DNA of 35,712 bases, taken from NCBI GenBank assembly GCA_035652495.1, contig DASRDS010000040.1, forward strand, positions 1 to 35,712, read 5' to 3'. A program made the translations under genes and the position numbers. Below, piece after piece: positions 23,650 through 32,078 of this stretch (the first letter of the stretch is position 1; each line of letters begins with the position of its first letter). The stretch comes from DASRDS01 sp035652495 (lineage in GTDB: Bacteria; Gemmatimonadota; Gemmatimonadetes; Gemmatimonadales; Gemmatimonadaceae). Below the pieces are notes generated by a model. It was given only the letters and a program-made list of their open reading frames with translations, had not been told where the DNA came from and did no database searches.

Positions 23650-24603
23650 TTAGCCAAGCGTGACTTTCTCCTTGTTCCGCGCGAGCCATTGCGCGAAGGT
23701 CTGCAGGGTCGGATGGAGCTTGCGGGTGGCGTCAACGTCTCGGGGGGCGCGGAAGGCCGACTCGAAGTCGCACTTGAACTGGAACATGTTCCCGAGATCG
23801 TCGGCGCCGGGAAAGCCGAAGCCGCGGTAGGCGTCGTGCGAAACGGCGTTGTACTGAATCGGGATGCCGAACGCCTCGCTCATCCGGGATGCCATTTCGT
23901 CGCCGCTCAGGTGCTCGCCGGCGATGGCGATCGTCTTGCCGATGTATTCGCGGCCACGTTTGAAGATGGCCAAGGCGATCTTGCCGATGTCATCGGCGGC
24001 AATGCCGGGGAGCTTCTTGTCCGCCATGGGAATGGTGAACGTGTACGTGCCGTCGGGCGCCTTCTTAGGGCCCATGCCGAACATGTACAGGTTGTCCCAG
24101 TAGAACGACGTCAGCAAGAACGTGACAGGCAGACCCAGGTCAGTGAAGAAGTGATCAGAGGCACCCTTGGCGTCGAAGTGCGGGACTTTGTAGTTCCCGA
24201 GGAGCGTGGGCATCCGGTCGTCGCTGACCGGCACCCAGCGTCGCGTGTCCTCGAGCGTCGACCAGATCACGTGTTGCAGCTTGGCGGCCTTCGCCGCCTC
24301 GGCCATCGTGCGCGCGTTGGCTTGTTCGCGCTCCGGCGAGAAGTGCGCCCAGTAGAAGGTGACGCAGTATGCGCCGTACGCACCCTCGAACGCGCGCGCG
24401 ACCGTAGGCGGATCGTCGAGATCCGCATGCACGACCTCGGCGCCCAAGCGGGCGAGCTCTTGCGCCTGGGGCGAGTGTACGTCGCGCGTGAGAGCGCGGG
24501 CGGTGAAGCCGCTGGACGCGTCGGCCAGGATGGCCCGGACCAGGCCGCCGCCCTGGGCGCCGGTGGCGCCTACGACGGCGATGATTTTTCGAGTGTCTGC
24601 CAT
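23650..24603 (-). CDS. NmrA/HSCARG-like NAD(P)-binding protein
   Basis: The 317-residue protein starts MADTRKIIAVVGATGAQGGG, an NmrA-type Rossmann motif (GATGAQGG), followed by ALTRD after the second strand, where NADP(H) preference is set. HVIWSTLEDTRR and VPHFDAKGASDHFFTDLGLP are typical of HSCARG/NmrA proteins, where YxxxK is replaced by H-x-x-K-like sequences. The family senses the NADP(H) state or reduces small substrates. No operon partner is evident; the next minus-strand gene upstream starts 500 bases away and encodes a lipoprotein. Confidence 0.9.
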   Translation of the reverse strand: MADTRKIIAVVGATGAQGGGLVRAILADASSGFTARALTRDVHSPQAQELARLGAEVVHADLDDPPTVARAFEGAYGAYCVTFYWAHFSPEREQANARTMAEAAKAAKLQHVIWSTLEDTRRWVPVSDDRMPTLLGNYKVPHFDAKGASDHFFTDLGLPVTFLLTSFYWDNLYMFGMGPKKAPDGTYTFTIPMADKKLPGIAADDIGKIALAIFKRGREYIGKTIAIAGEHLSGDEMASRMSEAFGIPIQYNAVSHDAYRGFGFPGADDLGNMFQFKCDFESAFRAPRDVDATRKLHPTLQTFAQWLARNKEKVTLG

Positions 24604-24627
24604 GTTCTCGAATTTAGCCGTGCGTCG

Positions 24628-25116
24628 TTACGGCGCCTTGGTGCCCCGTAATTCCAGATTGCGGACGGAGTCCGCTTTGGTTGTCTTGTAGTGCGCGACG
24701 GTCTGCCCGACCATCGTGTCGCCGTGAAAACGCGTCACCGTGTGGGTCGTGACCGACATACCCTTGCGCAGTTGACTCGGCTGCGGACCGGACTCGGTGA
24801 CGATACTGTCACCGGCGACCGATATGACGCGAAGAGGGACGGTCAGCCCCTTCGAGAAGGTTTCCTTCCAACCTGTGCTGTCAGCCGTCGTCGTCATCAC
24901 GAGGGTGAGCAGCGTGCTGTCGCCGGCTTGATTGAGCACGCGGACGTTCCATTTGCCGGCGACGTCGGCCAGATGTATGGCGGCGGGTGCCGGTGCAGCC
25001 GGCGCTGGGGCGGGCGCGGCCGTCGCGGTCGTATCGGCGGAGGCAGGGGGCTGTGACTTCTGGCAGCCGACGGACACGACTGCCGCAGAGCAACAGAAAA
25101 ACGCGAAGCGCCGCAT
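24628..25116 (-). CDS. Small lipoprotein (162 aa)
   Basis: This exported lipoprotein starts MRRFAFFCCSAAVVSVGC. After the lipobox comes an Ala/Pro-rich linker (APAPAPAAPAPA) and a lipocalin-like or beta-barrel domain opening with VAGKWNVRVLNQAGDSTLLT and containing GDSIVTESGPQPSQLRKGM and VTRFHGDTMVGQTV. The 'GKWxV...GDS' pattern recalls small exported proteins of Gemmatimonadota; no ligand is known. I chose the ATG at 25116; a GTG three codons upstream is possible. It ends 24 bp before the NmrA-like gene's ATG, so they may be co-transcribed. Confidence 0.78.
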   Translation of the reverse strand: MRRFAFFCCSAAVVSVGCQKSQPPASADTTATAAPAPAPAAPAPAAIHLADVAGKWNVRVLNQAGDSTLLTLVMTTTADSTGWKETFSKGLTVPLRVISVAGDSIVTESGPQPSQLRKGMSVTTHTVTRFHGDTMVGQTVAHYKTTKADSVRNLELRGTKAP

Positions 25117-25185
25117 GCGACACACTCTCGGATGGAGGGATCAGGGCGTCAATGATGCGGCTAGCGGTGCGCCTTGTCTAGAGAC

Positions 25186-25896
25186 TTAGCGTGAACGCCG
25201 ACGTCGTACCGCCACGGGACGCGAGTCGTACGGTGCATCGCTGGCGATGCGTTGGACAGCGGCCGCGAGCAGGCCCAATGTTTGTTGCACCGCGACGGGA
25301 TCCGTCGACGTCACCGTGACGCGCGGCACGAAGTCCTGCAGCGGCATGATCCCGTCGGTCACCGCCACGAGTGATTCGTAATCGGTCTCGAGGATGACGC
25401 GTGGCGACGTCGCGGCACGCGACCAGACATCGACACGGCCCCGGTCGGCACGAATGGTGAAGGGCTCACCGTCGACTCGGAGCTCGATCTCGAGGTCGAG
25501 GTCGGGATCCACTACGCGGCGGCAGGCCACCTTGAGCGTGACGGCGATCGATCGGCGGTTCCCTGGGGGACGCACGTCGGCATCGGGCGGGAGGCGTGAG
25601 CCGAAGGCAGCGAGTTCGTAGAGGAGCGGTGCGGTGTGAGCACCCAATGAGGTGAGCTCGTAGAGCGGGAGCTTGTGGGGACCGATCGTCCTCCGGACCA
25701 GTTGTCCCGCGACGAGCTGGTCCAACCGACTGGTCAGGAGGTTGGAGGCGATACCCGTCAGGCCGTCGAGTAACTCGCTGAAGCGTGCGGGGCCCGCGTG
25801 AAGATCGCGAAGAATGAGCAGGGCCCAGCGATCGCCCACGAGATCGAGCGCGCGGGCGATCGGACAGAGGAGACGATACTGGCGGGCCAGACTCAT
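25186..25896 (-). CDS. HxlR-family regulator with C-terminal SCP2-like domain
   Basis: The 236-residue protein has an N-terminal HxlR winged helix, readable from CPIARALDLVGDRWALLILR then DLHAGPARFSELLDGLTGIA and SNLLTSRLDQLVAGQLVRR. Residues about 130-225 look like a sterol-carrier-type (SCP2) domain (DLEIELRVDGEPFTIRADRG). Fusions of this sort may bind a lipid-like or aromatic effector. Its ATG overlaps the upstream NmrA-like gene's stop (ATGA). It is the last gene of the methyltransferase operon and probably controls it. Confidence 0.9.
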   Translation of the reverse strand: MSLARQYRLLCPIARALDLVGDRWALLILRDLHAGPARFSELLDGLTGIASNLLTSRLDQLVAGQLVRRTIGPHKLPLYELTSLGAHTAPLLYELAAFGSRLPPDADVRPPGNRRSIAVTLKVACRRVVDPDLDLEIELRVDGEPFTIRADRGRVDVWSRAATSPRVILETDYESLVAVTDGIMPLQDFVPRVTVTSTDPVAVQQTLGLLAAAVQRIASDAPYDSRPVAVRRRRSR

Positions 25897-26999
25897 GCGC
25901 TCGCGGGTTCGGGTGTGGAGTCGGGCAGAAGATAGAGTTGCTGCGCTTCGGCATGCAGCCTCCACTCCGGATTGTCGTGCGCGAGCACGGGTCGCGCGAG
26001 ACGCGGCAGGTTCTGTGCGGATTCCCACCGGTCGAGATCGGGCACCGGGGTCAGCATCATTTTCATCAGGAACGCGAGCGTCTTGCGCTTCGAGCCGACT
26101 TGGAGACCCGGTACCACGAGCGAGGGTTCGGCGAAATATCGACGCGCGATGGTTTCGAAATCTTCGGCGGGCCGTCCCGTCAGCTCCTCGACGTGATGTG
26201 TCGGAGCGCCAACCGCGAACGTACCGCCCGCAATCTCGTTCGCGTAGTGGCGAATGCTCGCGAGGTCGAACGGAGAGATGCCCAGCGCGGTTCCCGCCTT
26301 CAGGAAGGCGTTTATCGTTGAGGGCCGATAGGTGACGCGGCGGCCGAGCACACGGGCCATCGCGGCCGCGGCATCGCGCGGCGAGATGAGTGCGGGTCCG
26401 GTCGGGCGGTAGGATCGGCCGATGTGGTCGTCCGGGTGCGCGAGCACGGCCGCCGCGACGCGACCGATGTCTTCGTTCGACGGCGGCGCATTGAGCCCTT
26501 CGCCGAATGGCGCCGTGAAAATCCCGAGGTTCACGATCACCGGGATGCCCAGGAAGTAGACGTAGGCGAAGATGCCAGGGTTGACGTAGATCGCGTCGAC
26601 GGATGGCATCCAGCGAACGATCTGATTCGTGATCCAATGTTCGCGCGTAAACGCCGAGGGATGGCTCGGGTGCGGGTTCCAACCGCTCATCCACGCCACG
26701 ACCTCGAGCTTGGCCTGCTCGGCCGCGATGGCGAAGAGCATCGTGCCGTGCAGGAGATTGGGCGCAAACGGCGGACAATGATATGCCCGCTGGATTCCGA
26801 CCAGCGCCCGTTCGAGATCGCCATAGTCGAAGAGATTGCCGACTACGATTTCGGCGCCCGCCGCGCGGAGGGACTCGGCGCGTGCATCGAGGCGCCGCAC
26901 CAGCGCCCGCACGGGAAAGCCCTGCCGCAGCAACTCGCGTACGGCGACGCTACCGGTGCGCCCGGCGGCGCTTGTGACGAGAATGCGAGGCTTACGCAT
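25893..26999 (-). CDS. NmrA-like NAD(P)-binding protein with extended C-terminus
   Basis: The 368-residue protein begins MRKPRILVTSAAGRTGSVAV, an NmrA-type Rossmann start (TSAAGRTG instead of GATG), then VRALVRR. Its middle carries VVAWMSGWNPHPSHPS and NPGIFAYVYFLGIP. About 90 residues beyond the usual NmrA length lie at the C-terminus (KRKTLAFLMKMMLTPVPDLD). It is likely a flavin- or NAD(P)H-linked reductase or sensor. Its start overlaps the methyltransferase gene by 8 bp and its stop overlaps the HxlR gene by 4 bp, so all three are one operon and probably act on one compound. Confidence 0.85.
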   Translation of the reverse strand: MRKPRILVTSAAGRTGSVAVRELLRQGFPVRALVRRLDARAESLRAAGAEIVVGNLFDYGDLERALVGIQRAYHCPPFAPNLLHGTMLFAIAAEQAKLEVVAWMSGWNPHPSHPSAFTREHWITNQIVRWMPSVDAIYVNPGIFAYVYFLGIPVIVNLGIFTAPFGEGLNAPPSNEDIGRVAAAVLAHPDDHIGRSYRPTGPALISPRDAAAAMARVLGRRVTYRPSTINAFLKAGTALGISPFDLASIRHYANEIAGGTFAVGAPTHHVEELTGRPAEDFETIARRYFAEPSLVVPGLQVGSKRKTLAFLMKMMLTPVPDLDRWESAQNLPRLARPVLAHDNPEWRLHAEAQQLYLLPDSTPEPASA

Positions 27000-27777
27000 G
27001 GGCGATGCCCTCGATGAGGGCGACCTGTCCCGTGGCGACGGCGCGGGCGAAGTTGCGCAGACGCTCGGGACCGCGGTCGAGGAAGCCGGCCAGCGATGGC
27101 CCTGCTGCGGGCGGCGCGCTCATGGTCTGCCGAAACCATTCTCCGGTCCACGCAGTCCGATCCGCCCAGTCCGTTACCTGCAAGCCACTCTGCTCGAGTG
27201 CGGCTCGCAGGTCGCTCGCACTCACCAAGTGACTGTCATGGCCGTCGAGCGACCATGGCATCGGCCACGGCACATCGCCATCTCCCGCGGCGCAGATTTC
27301 CCAGAGGAGAAGCGCACCACCTGGACGCAACAGCCGCGCGATCGAGCGTGCGAGTCCCACCTTGTCGGGAACGTTCATCTGCGCGTGGATCAGCATCACG
27401 CGGTCCGCGGCGTGGTCCGGCAGCTCGACGGACGTCATGTCGCCAACGCGAAAGGTGACCCGATCCGCCCGTCCGCTTCGCGCCGACAACGCGGTCGCGA
27501 GGTCGACGAAACTCGGACTTTGATCGATGCCGATGACGGTCGCGCCGAGTGTGGCCGCGAGGCGCGCGGGGCCGCCGAGGCCGGAGCCTAGATCGATGAG
27601 GGTCATGCCCTCGCGTACGCCACCCGAGCGGAGGAGGCGACTGACGGCCTCCGCCCCGCCGGCGTGAAACTGGTCGATGCCAGCCAGCATCGAGGCGTCG
27701 AGCTGCGCCGGCAGCTGATCGAGCAGCGTGCGGCCCTGCTTCGTCTGATACTCACTTTCGTATGCGTTGTCGCTCAT
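26992..27777 (-). CDS. SAM-dependent methyltransferase
   Basis: This 261-residue class I methyltransferase has motif I LIDLGSGLGGPARLAATLG, a motif II acidic residue in VIGIDQSPSFVDLA, FRVGDMTSVELPDHAADRVM as motif III/IV, and LLRPGGALLLWE as the post-motif. It resembles UbiE/small-molecule methyltransferases. The substrate is not known; the neighbouring NmrA-like reductase and HxlR-SCP2 regulator suggest a quinone, phenol or other aromatic. First gene of the operon. Confidence 0.9.
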   Translation of the reverse strand: MSDNAYESEYQTKQGRTLLDQLPAQLDASMLAGIDQFHAGGAEAVSRLLRSGGVREGMTLIDLGSGLGGPARLAATLGATVIGIDQSPSFVDLATALSARSGRADRVTFRVGDMTSVELPDHAADRVMLIHAQMNVPDKVGLARSIARLLRPGGALLLWEICAAGDGDVPWPMPWSLDGHDSHLVSASDLRAALEQSGLQVTDWADRTAWTGEWFRQTMSAPPAAGPSLAGFLDRGPERLRNFARAVATGQVALIEGIAHA

Positions 27778-27800
27778 AGGGGAGGTCCCTCGTCAGTTGA

Positions 27801-27830
27801 TATTTACCAGTATTTAGTTGTGTTTTGCAA
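27801..27830 (-). promoter_or_regulatory. Promoter and direct-repeat site of the methyltransferase operon
   Basis: Read on the minus strand, TTGCAA (27825-27830) is followed after 18 bases by TAAATA (27801-27806), a fair sigma-70-type promoter in an AT-rich spot 24 bp before the ATG. TAAATA occurs again at 27811-27816, ten bases away, giving a helical-turn-spaced direct repeat that a regulator such as the operon's HxlR could bind. Confidence 0.5.
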
Positions 27831-28017
27831 GTGAGTCCCCGAAGCACGCCCGAGGTTCCCGATCACCGACCGTCCCCAATCGCCGAGAATGATGCGATGC
27901 GATACAGGTCCGTCCCTCGTCGACGCTCGCGTTTTTCGATCACATTTTCTACTTGTCACATTGTTTGTAGCGTCCGCTGTGACTGTGTTTTAGGTTGGCT
28001 CCCGACGGGGGGAGTGT

Positions 28018-30543
28018 TTGCCAGAAGCGGTAGGCCATCTGATCGACGTCCTGCTGAACGGCCGCTATCGCGTGACCAGCGAAGTGGGTCGTGGAGGCAT
28101 GGCCACCGTGTATCGGGCCCACGACACACGCGACGATCGCGACGTCGCCATCAAGGTGTTGCTCCCGGACATCGCTTTGGCCGTTGGGACGGATCGCTTC
28201 AAGCGCGAGATCGACGTCACGGCGCGGTTCAGCCACCCGCGGATTCTTCCGCTCTATGACTCCGGCGTATATGAGGGGCAGCTCTACTACGTCATGCCAT
28301 TTGTGGCAGGCGAGTCCCTCCGTGCGCGGTTAACGCGCTTTGGGGCCCTTGGGATCGACGAGTCGATCCGCCTGGGAGCGGAGGTCGCGGATGCGCTCGA
28401 GTATGCGCATGCACACGGAGTCATTCACCGGGACATCAAGCCCGAAAACATTCTGATCGACGACGGCCACGCGCTCGTCGTGGATTTCGGGATCGCGCGG
28501 GCCGCGCAGCAAGGCGCCGAGAGGCTGACGCAGACCGGCGTGACGGTCGGGACGCCGCACTATATGAGTCCCGAGCAGGCGATGGCCGACAAGAATCTCG
28601 ACAGTCGCACCGACATCTACTCGCTCGGCTGCGTCGTCTACGAGATGCTCGCGGGGCATCCGCCCTTCTCCGGCGGATCGGCCCAGGCGATCATCGCGCG
28701 CCACGCGCTCGAGCCGGTCCCCTCGCTTTCGATCGTACGCGCGACCGTGACGCCGCAGCTCGAGTCGGTCGTGCTCCAGTCGCTGGCCAAGTCGCCGGCC
28801 GACCGGTGGTCGACGGCGCACGAGTTCGCCGAGGCGTTGCGGCATCCGGACCAGGCGCGGGTGTCGGCGTGGACGACGACGAACCGGGTGCCGAGTGGCG
28901 GAACCCTGACCGCGATACCGGCGCCGGGACGGCGTCGCTGGTGGCCGATCATTGCCGCGATGGTCGCGGTTCCGGTGGTCGCACTCGGCGTGCGCGCGTA
29001 CCTCAATCGGCCGGCGGTGGCCGTCGGCAGTGATGCTCGGTCGATCGCCATCACGTACTTCGAGGACCTGACGCCGAATCATTCGCTCGGCTACATGGCC
29101 AGCGGTCTCACCGAGCGGCTGATCGACCGCCTGGGCCAGGTCAAGAACCTGAGCGTGATCTCGCGCGGTGGTGTAGCGCCGTACAAGGGCACGACCGTCT
29201 CGCCGGACAGCATCGCTCGGGCGCTGCACGTCGGAACCCTCGTGCGAGGCAGTGTCGAGCAGGAGGGTAATACCCTGCGCGTGAACGTGCGGCTGGTCGA
29301 TGGCCGGAGCGGCGCGGACTTCCAGCGCGCGGCGTTCGAGCAACCCACCGCGAAAGTCCTCGTGCTGGCCGACACGCTCGTGACCAACGTGGCCGGCATG
29401 ATCCGGCGGCGCTTGGGCGAGGAGGTGCAGCTCCGCGCGGAGCGCGAGGGCACGCAAAGCGCCGACGCGTGGGCGCTGGTGCAGCGGGCGGGCGAGCGTC
29501 GCGAGGCGGGCGAGAAGCTCATGGCCTCGAATGACACGGTCGGAGTGCTGGCCGCCTTTCACGGCGCGGACTCCATGCTGGTGCAGGCCCAGACGCTCGA
29601 CGGACGGTGGTTCGAGCCCGAGGACGACCGCGCGCTCATCGACTACCGCGCGTCGCGGTTCTTTGGCGACAACCCGCTCCGGGCCGCGCCCTGGATCGAC
29701 AGCGGTGTCGTCCATGCGGAGCGCGGCCACACGCTGGATCCGCGGAACGCGATGGCGCTCGAGCTCAAGGGCACGCTCCGGTATTGGCGCTATCTCTTGG
29801 GCCTGGAACCCGACGTCCACAAGGCCGACGACTCGCTCAAGGCGGCCGAAGCGGATCTCGAATCCGCGACGAAGCTGAATCCCACGCAAGCGGGCGCGTG
29901 GGCGGCGCTCAGCCACCTCTACGCCGTGAGAAATGATCTCGCCGCATCGAAGCTCGCGGCCACGCGCGCGTACGAGGAAGACGCCTACCTCGCCAACGCG
30001 GATCTCGTGCTCTGGCGCTTGTTCGGCACCTCGTACGATCTGGAGCAATTCCCGGAAGCGCTCCGTTGGTGCGACGTGGGCACCCAACGCTTCCCGACCG
30101 AGCCGCGATTCGTCGAGTGTCACCTGCGCCTGTTAGCCACGGGAGCCGTGCAGGCCACGCCGGCGCGGATCTGGAAGCTCGCCGACACGATGGCCGCGCT
30201 GGCCCCCGAGGGCGAGCGGCCATTCCAGCGCGGGCTCGGCCAGGCGCTGGCGGCCGCGGCGCTGGCGAAGACGGGCGCCGTCGACAGCGCGCGTCATGTG
30301 CTCTCGCGGATCGACGTGCCGGCTGACGTTGACCCTACCCGCGACGTCGCGGAAGACGAAGCGTTCGCCTGGGAACTGGTGGGCGACAAGGACGCGGCGT
30401 TCCGCGAGCTCAAAGTCTACATCAACGCGAACCCGGGCCAAGGCGGTGGCTTAGAGGCCAAGGGCTGGCGATTCCGGTCGCTTCGCGATGATCCCCGATT
30501 CCAAGCATTACAGAAAACCAACTTCCCGACGGAGACAAAATGA
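28018..30543 (+). CDS. Membrane Ser/Thr protein kinase with TolB-like and TPR region
   Basis: This 841-residue protein has a PknB-type kinase domain (about 16-275) with GRGGMA at 24-29, Lys46 in VAIK, HRDIKPEN at 137-144, DFG at 156-158 and GTPHYMSPEQ. One membrane segment lies at about 308-326. The outside part begins with a TolB-N/CadC-like domain (SIAITYFEDLTPNHSLGYMA) and continues with helical TPR-like repeats. The family senses outside signals and phosphorylates cytoplasmic targets. Start is TTG at 28018, with GGAG three bases before it. The stop overlaps the next gene's ATG. Confidence 0.9.
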   Translation: MPEAVGHLIDVLLNGRYRVTSEVGRGGMATVYRAHDTRDDRDVAIKVLLPDIALAVGTDRFKREIDVTARFSHPRILPLYDSGVYEGQLYYVMPFVAGESLRARLTRFGALGIDESIRLGAEVADALEYAHAHGVIHRDIKPENILIDDGHALVVDFGIARAAQQGAERLTQTGVTVGTPHYMSPEQAMADKNLDSRTDIYSLGCVVYEMLAGHPPFSGGSAQAIIARHALEPVPSLSIVRATVTPQLESVVLQSLAKSPADRWSTAHEFAEALRHPDQARVSAWTTTNRVPSGGTLTAIPAPGRRRWWPIIAAMVAVPVVALGVRAYLNRPAVAVGSDARSIAITYFEDLTPNHSLGYMASGLTERLIDRLGQVKNLSVISRGGVAPYKGTTVSPDSIARALHVGTLVRGSVEQEGNTLRVNVRLVDGRSGADFQRAAFEQPTAKVLVLADTLVTNVAGMIRRRLGEEVQLRAEREGTQSADAWALVQRAGERREAGEKLMASNDTVGVLAAFHGADSMLVQAQTLDGRWFEPEDDRALIDYRASRFFGDNPLRAAPWIDSGVVHAERGHTLDPRNAMALELKGTLRYWRYLLGLEPDVHKADDSLKAAEADLESATKLNPTQAGAWAALSHLYAVRNDLAASKLAATRAYEEDAYLANADLVLWRLFGTSYDLEQFPEALRWCDVGTQRFPTEPRFVECHLRLLATGAVQATPARIWKLADTMAALAPEGERPFQRGLGQALAAAALAKTGAVDSARHVLSRIDVPADVDPTRDVAEDEAFAWELVGDKDAAFRELKVYINANPGQGGGLEAKGWRFRSLRDDPRFQALQKTNFPTETK

Positions 30544-32069
30544 ACGGCAAGAAGTACGCGGTCGGACTGGCGGTTCTTCTCGCCGCCTGTTCGACCGAGC
30601 ACGCAACACTCCCTACCGCGGCCACTCGCACCATCGCACAGAACGTCGCGGCGCCAAGCTGTCCGGATACCATCTCCGTCAAGGATCGCATTAAGGGCCT
30701 GTTCCTACCCGGCAATGTCGGCGCGGCGACCTCGCAGTACGAGCACGAGATCAACGACTGGAAGCAAGGGAACGCCGCCGCGGCGCAGGTCGATGCGGCG
30801 CAGCTCTACGCCTTCGTTATACAGCAGTACAACCTCGGCCAGTTGAACGGTGCCGGCACGGCGGCAGGTGCGGCCGCCGTCGCGCAGTTGGGCAACGATC
30901 TCTTTTGTAACGCCGGCATCAAGGTCAAGCTGTCCACGAACCTCAATGACGATGTGGTTGCGATCGTACCGCCCAACACGGACACGATCGTCCGAACCGG
31001 AACGAAGAACGCCGGCGTGCAGCTCTTCGCCGCGCAGGCGCTGCCGCAGACCGTCGTCATCATTTCACGTCTGCCGGACACCGCTCGAACGGCGGCGTGC
31101 CCGCAGTACAGCGGCCCGCTCTGCACGCCGCTCGCGCAGTTCCCGCCGTTTTACGACTATCAACTCCAGCCACTCCCGAACCTCGCGCAGGGCGCTCCGC
31201 TCTTCACCGTCGAGGAGTGCATCGATCTGACGCAGATCCATGTGCCGCTCGCGCAGCTCTTCATGGCGCACAACGTCACCACCGCCGGTGTGACGAACGC
31301 CCAGATCTTGCCGCCGGCGAATGGCACACTGGGCCTCGCCTGCGACAACGGCACGTCGATGATGCGCACGCGTTCAGGGATCCTCAACCGATTCGCGTCG
31401 ATGATCTCCAGCTTCTTCGTGAACACCGCCTACGCCGTCACCGGCGGCGGCATCACGGGGAAGACCAAGTCCTTCAGCCCATTCGGCACGGTCGACTCCA
31501 CCGACTTCGTGCCGTACCTGAATGGCGGCTGGGCGTATCACGCGCCGACGTTCACCGCTCCTCCGGCGCCCGGCACCGGCGATATCCCGGGATTCGAGCA
31601 GCCGAATTTCATGACTGACAATACCTGGGTCTACAACCACTCACCCTTCGGCAACGCGCCGTTTGGCAGCGCCGACGCCGGCTTCGGATGCACACTCAAC
31701 ACCCTGCCCTTCCTGAACCCGGTGTGGCCGTCCTTCGCGCAGCCCGCGTCGACCGGCAATCCCAACACCGACGCGTCGACGATCTTCCTCCTTCGCAACA
31801 CGTTCTTCGTGCCGTCGAACTGGACGCGGAATCTCCAGGTGGGTGTCGCGGTCGATAACGACGCGGAAGTCTTCATGAACGGTACGGCGGTCACACCCGT
31901 CGGCCAGTTCGCGATCCACGAAGGCTGCGCCCAGCAGGACGCGCAGGGATTCGTCTTTTCGGTCCCGAACGCCATGCTCGTCGTGGGCGGAGAAAACGTC
32001 CTCGCGATCCGCGCTCGTGATCGGGGCGGCAACAGCTACATCGACGCACGGCTTTCGCCGGCGCCATAA
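30540..32069 (+). CDS. Large lipoprotein coupled to the kinase
   Basis: This 509-residue exported protein starts MNGKKYAVGLAVLLAAC with lipobox LAAC. Residues about 40-270 are unrecognised, with several cysteines (APSCPDTISV, LFCNAG, CPQYSGPLC). The C-terminal 200 residues look like a beta-sandwich carbohydrate-binding or galactose-binding-like domain (NTFFVPSNWTRNLQVGVAVD, NDAEVFMNGTAV, ENVLAIRARDRGGNSY). The ATGA overlap with the kinase gene implies coupled translation, so it may present a ligand or signal to the kinase's outer part (inference). Confidence 0.82.
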   Translation: MNGKKYAVGLAVLLAACSTEHATLPTAATRTIAQNVAAPSCPDTISVKDRIKGLFLPGNVGAATSQYEHEINDWKQGNAAAAQVDAAQLYAFVIQQYNLGQLNGAGTAAGAAAVAQLGNDLFCNAGIKVKLSTNLNDDVVAIVPPNTDTIVRTGTKNAGVQLFAAQALPQTVVIISRLPDTARTAACPQYSGPLCTPLAQFPPFYDYQLQPLPNLAQGAPLFTVEECIDLTQIHVPLAQLFMAHNVTTAGVTNAQILPPANGTLGLACDNGTSMMRTRSGILNRFASMISSFFVNTAYAVTGGGITGKTKSFSPFGTVDSTDFVPYLNGGWAYHAPTFTAPPAPGTGDIPGFEQPNFMTDNTWVYNHSPFGNAPFGSADAGFGCTLNTLPFLNPVWPSFAQPASTGNPNTDASTIFLLRNTFFVPSNWTRNLQVGVAVDNDAEVFMNGTAVTPVGQFAIHEGCAQQDAQGFVFSVPNAMLVVGGENVLAIRARDRGGNSYIDARLSPAP

Positions 32070-32078
32070 GTCGCAGGG

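Noticed and set aside
27955..27983. Inverted repeat GTCACA-N17-TGTGAC before the kinase
   Set aside because: Six-base arms with a long spacer are weak and the region has no clear promoter; it may be chance.
28330..30123. Long minus-strand open frame opposite the kinase
   Set aside because: A shadow of a high-GC gene; the plus strand carries all kinase motifs.
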